Under the pieces are notes generated by a model. It did not search any database. It saw nothing but the letters and a program-made list of their open reading frames with translations, and was not told the origin of the DNA. A program made the position numbers and the translations under genes. A stretch of DNA of 58,950 nucleotides from an uncultured Prevotellaceae bacterium. Its GTDB lineage: Bacteria; Bacteroidota; Bacteroidia; Bacteroidales; Muribaculaceae. Below are positions 36,324 through 43,181 of the stretch, in pieces (the stretch's first letter is position 1; the number at the start of each line of letters is the position of its first letter). The DNA lies in assembly GCA_947165675.1 (NCBI GenBank), contig CAMVBJ010000019.1:1-58950 (forward strand). The letters are read 5' to 3'.

Positions 36324-36419
36324 TTTGCAGTTGTCAGTTGTTAGTTGTCAGTTAATGCGCATGCCGCTGAAAACAGAAAACTCAAAAAAACTGAAAACTG
36401 AAAACTCAAGAAACTGAAT
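36324..36419 (+). repeat. GTCAGTT/ACTGAAA heptamer arrays in the etfB-etfA spacer
   Basis: A left array of CAGTTGTCAGTTGTTAGTTG type, a central AATGCGCATGCCGC (36353-36366) and a right array of ACTGAAAACTGAAAACT type ending at the etfA ATG. It has the same left-core-right layout as the other spacer elements. Confidence 0.75.
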
Positions 36420-36422
36420 ATT

Positions 36423-37439
36423 ATGGATAAGAAAGATTATAAGAACGTATTCGTTTTTGCCGAGCAGCGCGAAGGTGTCATCCAGCCCGTTGCCTTTGAA
36501 CTTTTAGGTAAAGCACGTGACCTGGCCGACGCCCTCGGCGAGAAGGTGGTTGCCATGCTCCTGGGCTGCGGCATCAAGGATCAGGCCCAGACTCTCATCG
36601 AGCAGGGTGCCGACGAGGTGATCGTCGTTGACGCTCCCGAGTTGAAGGACTTCCTGAGCGAGCAGTACTCACAGGCCGTTGGTCAGATCATCACCGAGCG
36701 CAAGCCCAGCATCGTGCTCTATGGTGCCACCACCATTGGTCGTGACCTGGCTCCCCGCATCGCTTCGCGCCTCAAGACGGGTCTTACCGCTGACTGCACC
36801 AAGCTCGAAATCGAGCCCGACAAGGATGGTGAACCCGAATTCCGCATGACACGTCCCGCATTTGGCGGTAACCTGATGGCTACCATCATCTGCCCCAACA
36901 ACCGTCCCCAGATGTCAACCGTTCGCCCCGGTGTGATGCAGAAGATGCAGCGCCAGGAGGGCCGTCAGGGCACCGTTACCGAGTTCCAGCCCACCTTCGA
37001 CGCCAGCAAGTTCAAGGTGAAACTCGTCAAGACCATCAAGGCCGACAAGCAGGTGGCCGACATCAGCGAGGCCAAGATCCTCGTCAGCGGTGGCCGCGGT
37101 GTGCATGACAAGGAAGGTTTCGACAAGCTCCAGGCTCTGGCCGACGTCCTCGGCGGACAGGTGGCTTCGTCGCGTGCCATGGTTGACAATGGCGTGATGC
37201 CCCACGAGGTACAGGTAGGTCAGACCGGTAAGACCGTTCGCCCCAATCTGTACATGGCTTGCGGTATCAGCGGTGCCATCCAGCACCTCGCTGGTATGGA
37301 AGAGAGCGACTTCATCATCGCCATCAACAAGGACAAGTTCGCCCCCATCTTCAGCGTCGCTGACCTGGGTATCGTGGGCGACCTGCACAAGATCGTTCCC
37401 ATGTTGACCGAGCGCATCAAGAAGGAACTCGAGAAGTAA
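36423..37439 (+). CDS. etfA: electron transfer flavoprotein alpha subunit
   Basis: The protein has 338 residues. The C-terminal FAD domain carries the family signature: [40 protein letters not shown] and [14 protein letters not shown] followed by [20 protein letters not shown]. There is no N-terminal ferredoxin-like extension. Last gene of the operon; a GC-rich terminator starts 25 bp after the stop codon. With EtfB it delivers electrons to butyryl-CoA dehydrogenase. Confidence 0.95.
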   Translation: MDKKDYKNVFVFAEQREGVIQPVAFELLGKARDLADALGEKVVAMLLGCGIKDQAQTLIEQGADEVIVVDAPELKDFLSEQYSQAVGQIITERKPSIVLYGATTIGRDLAPRIASRLKTGLTADCTKLEIEPDKDGEPEFRMTRPAFGGNLMATIICPNNRPQMSTVRPGVMQKMQRQEGRQGTVTEFQPTFDASKFKVKLVKTIKADKQVADISEAKILVSGGRGVHDKEGFDKLQALADVLGGQVASSRAMVDNGVMPHEVQVGQTGKTVRPNLYMACGISGAIQHLAGMEESDFIIAINKDKFAPIFSVADLGIVGDLHKIVPMLTERIKKELEK

Positions 37440-37463
37440 ACCACAACCTTCAAGGTTGACTAA

Positions 37464-37499
37464 GCAGGGCGGGGCCACCACGGCATCCCGCCCGCTTTT
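37464..37499 (+). terminator. terminator of the lysine-fermentation operon
   Basis: GC-rich arms (37464-37473 and 37487-37495, GGGCGGG pairing with CCCGCCC) are followed by TTTTGTT. It is the first classical terminator after the one at 20554, supporting a single ~15-kb transcript. Confidence 0.8.
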
Positions 37500-37650
37500 G
37501 TTCTTGTGCCGCAATGCTACAAGAGCCGGACAAGTTTAAGCATCAGTCTTTTGTCGAGCATACGTTAATTAAACTTTTTTGGATTTTTCTTGTCTTAATA
37601 ATAGAGTTTATTATTGTAATAGTATTAACCTGCCTTAACAATTATTAATT

Positions 37651-38100
37651 ATGAAAAAGATTATTCTAATGATAGCAGTGACTATCCTGGCGGCCAACGT
37701 CGCTACAGCTCAACATACAAGGGGGATTAAGAAGGAGACGCAGTCACACGCTGTTGTGGTCACTCCAGTTCAACAACAAGTTGTGTCGGACCAAAAAGCC
37801 AATGCGAACAGGCAGTTGAATCAGGCACAGAGTGAGGTGCAGAATGCGCAAAATGCTGTAAATGAGGCACAGCGCAAATTGAATGAACTGCTTGCCAGGC
37901 ACAAGAAGGCTGCCGAGAAATTTGCGGGCAAACAAGCTAAAATCACTGATCCGGCAAAGCGTGAAGCCGAGCAGAAGAAGTTTGACCAGAAGATGACCAA
38001 GGAACAGATGAAGGCTCAGGAAGCCTATGATCGAGCATTGGCAAGGCTGTATCGGGCTCAAGAAAATCTTGACCGGGCACTTTCTGAGAAAGGAATGTAA
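37651..38100 (+). CDS. secreted coiled-coil protein of unknown function
   Basis: The 149-residue product has a signal peptide (MKKIILMIAVTILAANVATAQ), then a short basic region. From about residue 45 to the end it is continuous alpha-helix rich in Ala, Gln, Lys and Glu with heptad-like periodicity (for example QLNQAQSEVQNAQNAVNEAQ). No domain is recognised. Such small periplasmic helical proteins often act as adaptors or envelope spacers, but nothing here shows which. It has its own AT-rich upstream region of about 210 bp after the operon terminator. Confidence 0.65.
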   Translation: MKKIILMIAVTILAANVATAQHTRGIKKETQSHAVVVTPVQQQVVSDQKANANRQLNQAQSEVQNAQNAVNEAQRKLNELLARHKKAAEKFAGKQAKITDPAKREAEQKKFDQKMTKEQMKAQEAYDRALARLYRAQENLDRALSEKGM

Positions 38101-38159
38101 TCATCTGATTCGTGGACTACTTTTTCAAGTGGGCTCAATCATCAATATGGAATGGCGTT

Positions 38160-38564
38160 ATGTATAATAGAGAATTTACACCAGCTTGGATTAAGGAGCT
38201 GAAGGAGAACGAGGTATTTGTGTTTGGCAGCAACCTGGGCGGATTTCACGGTGGCGGGGCTGCACGTGTCGCACTGGAGCAGTTTGGTGCCGTGTGGGGG
38301 CAGGGCGTAGGCTTGCAGGGCCACAGTTACGCTATCCCCACGATGCATGGCGGGGTGGACGTGATCAAGCCCTATGTGGATGAGTTCATCGCCTTTGCCC
38401 GCGGGCATCGTGAGTTGAAGTTCCTGGTCACGCCCATCGGCTGTGGCATTGCGGGCTTTACTGTCGAGGAGATGGCTCCACTGTTTGCCGATGCCATCGA
38501 CGATGAGAACATCATCCTGCCCGAGAGCTTTGTCAAGGCTTTAGGCTTTAAGGAGAAGATATAA
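38160..38564 (+). CDS. macro-fold-like protein of unknown function
   Basis: The protein has 134 residues from the ATG at 38160; an upstream GTG at 38112 would add 16 residues that look unlike the family. The motif NEVFVFGSNLGGFHGGGAARVALEQFG followed by GHSYAIPT and FLVTPIGCGIAGF (shown in part) resembles a widespread bacterial and phage family with a macro-domain-like nucleotide or ADP-ribose-binding fold. The glycine-rich loop GGFHGGGAA would be the binding loop. Catalysis is not shown. Its last residues (KALGFK) are encoded by a TTTAGGC-type repeat (38538-38553). A 61-codon gene begins at the base after its stop. Confidence 0.6.
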   Translation: MYNREFTPAWIKELKENEVFVFGSNLGGFHGGGAARVALEQFGAVWGQGVGLQGHSYAIPTMHGGVDVIKPYVDEFIAFARGHRELKFLVTPIGCGIAGFTVEEMAPLFADAIDDENIILPESFVKALGFKEKI

Positions 38565-38750
38565 ATGAAGAAGAAAAAGAATAATCAAGAGAAATCGCGC
38601 CTGGATGATGTCATCAAGGCGATGCGCCGTGGTAACCGCGAGGGCCAGCAAGAGGTGCTGGGCCCTGGTTTCCACTCGACCAACCGTGTCCACCGCTCCA
38701 AGAAAACCTACACCCGCAAGCTCAAGCACAAAGCTACCGATCAGGAGTAA
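38565..38750 (+). CDS. small basic protein of unknown function
   Basis: The 61-residue protein is strongly basic (Lys/Arg-rich at both ends: MKKKKNNQEKSRLDD and the HRSKKTYTRKLKHK region). Its ATG follows the stop of the macro-like gene without a gap (TAAATG), so translation is probably coupled. It has no cysteines, signal peptide or membrane segment. Conserved sequence character (RLDDVIKAMRRGNREGQ) suggests a genuine gene, possibly binding RNA or DNA; this is only an inference from charge. Confidence 0.6.
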   Translation: MKKKKNNQEKSRLDDVIKAMRRGNREGQQEVLGPGFHSTNRVHRSKKTYTRKLKHKATDQE

Positions 38751-38776
38751 TTATTTGATTTTATTTAAAAATTTGA

Positions 38777-38854
38777 TTAATTTCCCGTGCGTTAGCACGG
38801 TTTAATGCAGAGACGTTTCAACGCAGGGGCAACTGCTATGTCATTGCAAAATAA
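38777..38854 (+). repeat. extragenic palindromic element, copy A
   Basis: Begins TTAATTTCCCG, contains the hairpin CCGTGC-GTTA-GCACGG (38785-38800) and AGAGACGTTT, and ends with CAACTGCTATGTC and CAAAATAA. About 65 bp are shared with 4 mismatches with the inverted copy at 54561-54630. A third, diverged copy is at 54660-54730. Confidence 0.85.
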
Positions 38855-38977
38855 TTATATTAAACAGATAGAACTTAAATACACTTTTTCTTGAAACGAG
38901 ATTCAAATTGGCGTGCAAAATGAAAAGGTTTTTCAAATATCATCATTGTTTTTTTGGAAGTTTTTCTGGTCAATAGG

Positions 38978-39006
38978 TTGTTAACTATTAAAAAAGCCTA
39001 CCTTTG
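38978..39006 (+). promoter_or_regulatory. promoter of the VanX-like gene
   Basis: TTG (38978-38980), an 18-nt spacer and TACCTTTG (38999-39006) lie 35 nt before the ATG at 39041. Confidence 0.65.
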
Positions 39007-39040
39007 CAGGAAAGAAGTTATCCATTAATCAAAAATTGAG

Positions 39041-39811
39041 ATGAGAAAGCATGTAAAGATGATTGTGGCAGCCTTGCTGATCACTGTGGGTTTGCAGACG
39101 GGTTGCAAGAGCGCCCAGGACGTAGCGCGGGTCAAGGACAAGACGATGGACTCGAGCCAGTTTGTCAACATCACCGATGTCGTGCCCGATGCGATGCTGG
39201 AGATCCGTTATCACAGCACCTACAACTTTGTGGGTGCCCGTATCGACGGCTATGAGGAGCCGACGGCGTTGCTCACTCGCCAGGCCGCCGACAGCCTGCG
39301 TGCCGTGAGCCTGGACTTGAAGCGACATGGCTATGTATTGAAAATCTATGATGCTTACCGTCCCCAGCGTGCTGTAGATCACTTCATGCGATGGTCTCAA
39401 GACCTGGGCGACACCATTACCAAGGCCTACTTCTATCCCCGATTGACCAAGAAGGAGGTCTTTGACGGTGAGTATGTCGCGACCAAGAGTGGTCACTCGC
39501 GTGGCTCGACGGTCGATCTGACGATTGTCGATATGAAGACGGGCAAGGAGGTCGATATGGGCGGCACGTTCGACTGGTTCGGCATCGAGAGCCATCCCGA
39601 CTACGGTGGCGGTAATCCCGAGACACTGGATTTCCAGCAGACTGACCCCAACCTCACGTCGGTTCAGTTCTACAACCGCATGGTGTTACGCACGGCCATG
39701 TTGCGCCATGGCTTTAAACCGCTGGACAACGAGTGGTGGCACTTCACCTTGAAGGATGAACCCTTCCCCGACACCTACTTCAACTTCCCGGTCAAGCGCT
39801 TGTCGTTTTAG
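39041..39811 (+). CDS. D-Ala-D-Ala dipeptidase (VanX/DdpX family) lipoprotein
   Basis: The 256-residue protein has a lipobox (LQTGC, Cys22), so it would be anchored in the envelope. The M15D zinc peptidase motifs are complete: SGH152-SRGSTVD159 (metal ligands His and Asp) and E231-WWH234 (catalytic Glu and third ligand His). The conserved Arg is in YDAYRPQRAVDHF. The family cleaves D-Ala-D-Ala; with an intact cell wall in Gram-negatives the role is usually recycling or scavenging of wall-derived dipeptide rather than vancomycin resistance. Convergent with the NRPS operon; both terminal genes end in TAG codons of the same repeat hairpin. Confidence 0.88.
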   Translation: MRKHVKMIVAALLITVGLQTGCKSAQDVARVKDKTMDSSQFVNITDVVPDAMLEIRYHSTYNFVGARIDGYEEPTALLTRQAADSLRAVSLDLKRHGYVLKIYDAYRPQRAVDHFMRWSQDLGDTITKAYFYPRLTKKEVFDGEYVATKSGHSRGSTVDLTIVDMKTGKEVDMGGTFDWFGIESHPDYGGGNPETLDFQQTDPNLTSVQFYNRMVLRTAMLRHGFKPLDNEWWHFTLKDEPFPDTYFNFPVKRLSF

Positions 39812-39812
39812 G

Positions 39813-39895
39813 TTTTAGGCTATAGGTATTAGGTTATAGGCTTTATGGAAGCGGATGCCACCTAATGCCTATCACCTATAACCTATAGCCTAAAA
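39813..39895. repeat. near-perfect heptamer hairpin with GCGGATGCC core between convergent genes
   Basis: The arms 39813-39840 and 39868-39895 are complementary in 25 of 28 positions. They consist of TTTAGGC, TATAGGT and TTATAGG-like 7-bp units. The loop holds GGAAGCGGATGCCACC (39847-39862). The stop codon of the phosphopantetheinyl transferase (39883-39885) lies inside the right arm, and the dipeptidase stop (39809-39811) abuts the left arm. It could serve as a bidirectional transcription end. Confidence 0.88.
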
Positions 39896-40455
39896 CGGCA
39901 TACGGTGCAGACGTAGCTGGGGTGGACGGTCGTCTCGAAGGTCACGGGAAGGCCGTCTGTGAGCATGTGGGCAATGTCACCGCCGCCGTCGTCGCCCGTC
40001 AGTTTGTAGAGGCTCTCCTTCATCGTCCACAGGCGGGTGAATGCCTCGGCAGGGTAGGGTGACGTGAGAATCTGACGCATCTCCTTCTCGCTCATCACGC
40101 GGGCAGCCACCTCGTAGCTGTAGTGGTCAAGGGTCTCGATGTCGATGCCCACGGCTCTACTGTCAACAGCACAGGCCACCGCCTCGCGGCAGTGGCTCAG
40201 GCTGAAGTGAATATCGGGATGCCCCTGGAGCCGGGGCTTGCCTGACGGGTCATATTCAAACTGTGGTAACTCATCGCTGATGCCAAATTCTTGACTCAAG
40301 GCGTGCAGCAAGAGCCTGTAGGCCGCAAGGCACTGGCGCTGGTCACGCTCGTTGCGGTAGCGCAGGGCATGGGCTCGCCGCTGCGGGCTGACCTCTGCCA
40401 GTGCCTGTTGCAAGTCAAAATCGCTGATGTGCTCGTCGATGTAGGCTTTAGGCAT
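39883..40455 (-). CDS. Sfp-type 4'-phosphopantetheinyl transferase
   Basis: Transfers phosphopantetheine from CoA to the carrier-domain serines of the NRPS. The protein has 190 residues from the ATG at 40455, which overlaps the end of the MATE gene by 8 bp. The Sfp signatures are GIDIE at 103-107 and W143-TMKESLYK at 143-151, the Mg- and CoA-binding motifs; the usual FSLSH stretch occurs at 84-88. The first codons (MPKAY) and the last three residues (FRL) are written in TTTAGGC-type repeat sequence. Last gene of the NRPS operon, so the pathway carries its own activating enzyme. Confidence 0.92.
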   Translation of the reverse strand: MPKAYIDEHISDFDLQQALAEVSPQRRAHALRYRNERDQRQCLAAYRLLLHALSQEFGISDELPQFEYDPSGKPRLQGHPDIHFSLSHCREAVACAVDSRAVGIDIETLDHYSYEVAARVMSEKEMRQILTSPYPAEAFTRLWTMKESLYKLTGDDGGGDIAHMLTDGLPVTFETTVHPSYVCTVCRFRL

Positions 40456-40458
40456 TAG
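40442..40458 (-). repeat. heptamer array inside the MATE/transferase gene overlap
   Basis: On the plus strand TAGGCTTTAGGCATTAG spans the MATE stop codon and the first codons of the phosphopantetheinyl transferase. It is the same 7-bp family found in the spacers, here used as coding sequence. Confidence 0.65.
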
Positions 40459-41773
40459 CTGGGAGCTTGAACTGAATGTGGCAGGCCTTGTGCAGGACAT
40501 AGATGACAATCCCCTCGATGATGTAGGCAATGAGGTAGCTGTACCAGATGTACTGTGGCATCGTGCGAGCCATGATCCACAACACGGGAATGACCGTGAG
40601 CGACAAGGCGAACGAGATGAACAATGCCATGTTGTGGTGGCTATAGAGCTTATAGATAATCATCAGCACATAGATGTAGCAGAAGGGGATGAAACTCAAG
40701 GCAAAGACCCTCAAGGCACGATTGCATTCGCTGATCATAGCACCCTCATCGGCGCCAAACAGCCAGGTGATGATTGACGGCCATATCAGCACCACCAGGC
40801 AAGTGATGGCCATTGACGTGGTGATGAAACGCAGTGACTTGCGCACCACCAGCGAGAACGCCTCGATGTTGCCCGATCCCATTTGGATGGCGCCCAGGGA
40901 TTGCAGCGTGCGGCAAGTACCGGCAAGATACAAGTTATAGATCTGCAGCAGGTTCATGCAAACTGAGAAGGCAAAAATACCAGTGCGTCCCAGTGTGGAC
41001 AACACGGTGGTATTGGCCGTCAGTAACAATAGCGTCAGGCAGATCGACGCAACTGCAAGTGGCGCTCCCTGAGAGACGATATTCAGGGACTCAGGTTGAT
41101 CGTGAGTGAGTGAGAGCCGCAAGTTGTTGTTCTTGTACTTGAAGTGACGTAGCATGATGGCGATGCCCACAAGATGACCCACAACGGTAGCCGTGGATGA
41201 TCCCGTGATGCCCCAGCCAAACAGGGAGATGAACACGAGGTCGAGCAACAGGTTAACAGCGTTGTCAATGACGATGGCCATGGATGCCAATCGCGGACTG
41301 CCATCAACACTGATCATGGTACTCATGGTCCACATCATCATGTAGGCAGGCGCACCCAGGAGCAAGGGCAAGAGGTATTCCTCGGATTGCTTTAACAGCT
41401 GCTCATTGTTGCATAGCAGGTGGGCAATATTACCATTGGCAAACAATCCCAAGAGACTGAAGATCAAGCCGATCGCCAGATTGAAGATTACGGCTAACGT
41501 GAAGACGTAGGTTACACGTTTCTTGTCCTTCTTGCCCAACGCATGGCCCACAATCATACTTGCTCCCATACCCAAGAGCAGGTTGAGGGTCATGTAAAAC
41601 TGGACAACGGGCTTGGACAGGTTGATGGCACTCACACCATCCTCCCCGATGAGGTGTCCCACGATAATGCCATCAACGATGTTACCCAGACATCCCGACA
41701 AGGTTATGAGCACCGATGACCACAGGAAACGGTTGAATTGAGTGGAAAGAGCAGATTTCTCTTCGTTAGTCAT
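40448..41773 (-). CDS. MATE-family efflux transporter
   Basis: The 441-residue integral membrane protein has about twelve hydrophobic helices in two halves. MATE features are the opening SSVLITLSGCLGNIVDGIIVGHLIGEDGVSAINL and the TM2 stretch LLLGMGASMIVGHALGKKDKKR. It exports small organic compounds through the inner membrane using a Na+ or H+ gradient. It sits between the acyl ligase and the phosphopantetheinyl transferase (24 bp and overlapping, respectively), so export of the NRPS product or immunity is the likely role. Confidence 0.9.
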   Translation of the reverse strand: MTNEEKSALSTQFNRFLWSSVLITLSGCLGNIVDGIIVGHLIGEDGVSAINLSKPVVQFYMTLNLLLGMGASMIVGHALGKKDKKRVTYVFTLAVIFNLAIGLIFSLLGLFANGNIAHLLCNNEQLLKQSEEYLLPLLLGAPAYMMMWTMSTMISVDGSPRLASMAIVIDNAVNLLLDLVFISLFGWGITGSSTATVVGHLVGIAIMLRHFKYKNNNLRLSLTHDQPESLNIVSQGAPLAVASICLTLLLLTANTTVLSTLGRTGIFAFSVCMNLLQIYNLYLAGTCRTLQSLGAIQMGSGNIEAFSLVVRKSLRFITTSMAITCLVVLIWPSIITWLFGADEGAMISECNRALRVFALSFIPFCYIYVLMIIYKLYSHHNMALFISFALSLTVIPVLWIMARTMPQYIWYSYLIAYIIEGIVIYVLHKACHIQFKLPANA

Positions 41774-41797
41774 GACTACGATACATGGATTTCGATA

Positions 41798-43150
41798 CTA
41801 ATTCTGGATATTGTTGACATAGAGTGGGATCTTGCCGCCTCGCTTGTTGGGAATCAAGGGGTCGGTGGACCAGGTGAAATGTGCATCGGGACAGCCCATC
41901 TCTTCCATAAACTCCTTGAGGCAGACGCACAACGGCGATAGCACTTTGTCGGGTTCGCTCTTGCACACGCCTCTCACCTGTATCGTAGCGTCGTCGATTT
42001 GGACAAACTGGAAGCTCACGAGGTCTGGCCACACTTCTGCTTTGGCAAACAGTCCTGCCACACTATAATTCTTGCCTCCCATCGTGAACACGGGGAGCGT
42101 GCGGCCCTGCACCTTGAGAATGGGCATGGTGGAACATGCCTCATCCGACGGGACAATGCGCACCATGTCGTTCACATAGTAGCGGATCACGGGCTGGATA
42201 AAGTTGCTGAGGTCGGTGATGAGGACACCTTGTGACCATTCCTCGGGATCCTTGATGGGACGGAGGTCGGCATCTACGGGCTCAACAATGACCCAGTCAT
42301 CGTTGATGTGGAGATGCGGACAATTGTGTGTCATGGCCACCTCGCCACCCTCGGTCATGCAGTAGTTGTTGCCCACGGGGCACTGGAACGCTTGTCGCAG
42401 CAGCTTGTAATTCTTTTCGGTCAAGGTCTCGGCCGACGTTACCAAGTGCTTGAGCGAGAGGTGCAGGCGACCTTGCAGCTGCTCAACGGCCAGCTGAACC
42501 ATCATCGAGGGATAACCTGCCATGGTCTCGGGCTGAAAATCGTTGAGCTTTTTCACGATGCTATCCACACTCTCGATGACATTGATGCCTAACAGATTGT
42601 CGGCGAAGTCGGGGTTGTTGGCCTTGATGCGGAGGAATGCACCGTAACTTGAAGCGCCCTTTGACAAGGAGATGACCGATGCACGGCGGTGCTTGGCGAT
42701 GGACAGCATGTCGGGCGTTGTGCCCTTCAACAAGCGTTGAGCGATGAGTTGTGCATGGATCTTGTTGTGATAGTCATCACGCACCATGAGCAGCGGGTTA
42801 CCCGTGCTGCCCGAGGTGTGGAGCGCAGTGTACTGGTCCAGGAGCAGGGAGTGGTCTTTCTCGGCATCGCGTTCCAGATACTCGGTCACCATGTCCTTGT
42901 TGATGCGTCGGTCTGTCACCCAGTCGTCAAAGTTGGCAGCAAGCACGGGTTTCTCGGTGGCTGGCAGGTCAGTAAGCTCAAAATCCTCAGGTATGTCGGC
43001 ATACAGTTTGGCGAAATAGGGCGAATTCTCCCTTGCATAGTTCACCAGTTCGTGCAGGCGCTGACGTCTCACCTCGGCACGCTGCTCTATAGTCATTTGT
43101 TCGCCCTCGGCAACGAGGCGTTTAGCTTCCTCGATTGAAATTGTTTTCAT
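41798..43150 (-). CDS. PaaK-like AMP-dependent acyl/aryl ligase
   Basis: The 450-residue adenylate-forming enzyme is related to phenylacetate-CoA ligase and coenzyme F390 synthetase. The nucleotide loop HTSGSTGNP lies near residue 108-116, after the N-terminal HELVNYARENSPYFAKLY segment typical of PaaK-like proteins. Later elements are NNYCMTEGG (adenine/substrate region), VLITDLSNFIQPVIRYYVNDMV and the C-terminal GKIPL-type end. The ATG at 43150 is 31 bp after the NRPS gene; a longer reading would overlap the NRPS coding region. In this operon it could activate a carboxylic acid as the acyl cap loaded by the first condensation domain. Substrate unknown. Confidence 0.82.
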   Translation of the reverse strand: MKTISIEEAKRLVAEGEQMTIEQRAEVRRQRLHELVNYARENSPYFAKLYADIPEDFELTDLPATEKPVLAANFDDWVTDRRINKDMVTEYLERDAEKDHSLLLDQYTALHTSGSTGNPLLMVRDDYHNKIHAQLIAQRLLKGTTPDMLSIAKHRRASVISLSKGASSYGAFLRIKANNPDFADNLLGINVIESVDSIVKKLNDFQPETMAGYPSMMVQLAVEQLQGRLHLSLKHLVTSAETLTEKNYKLLRQAFQCPVGNNYCMTEGGEVAMTHNCPHLHINDDWVIVEPVDADLRPIKDPEEWSQGVLITDLSNFIQPVIRYYVNDMVRIVPSDEACSTMPILKVQGRTLPVFTMGGKNYSVAGLFAKAEVWPDLVSFQFVQIDDATIQVRGVCKSEPDKVLSPLCVCLKEFMEEMGCPDAHFTWSTDPLIPNKRGGKIPLYVNNIQN

Positions 43151-43181
43151 CGTTATTTTATTTTTTTTGTTTATTATGTTG

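Noticed and set aside
39041-39811. Vancomycin-resistance VanX
   Set aside because: No vanH, vanA or vanRS partners are present and the protein is a lipoprotein of a Gram-negative. A wall-recycling dipeptidase is more likely.
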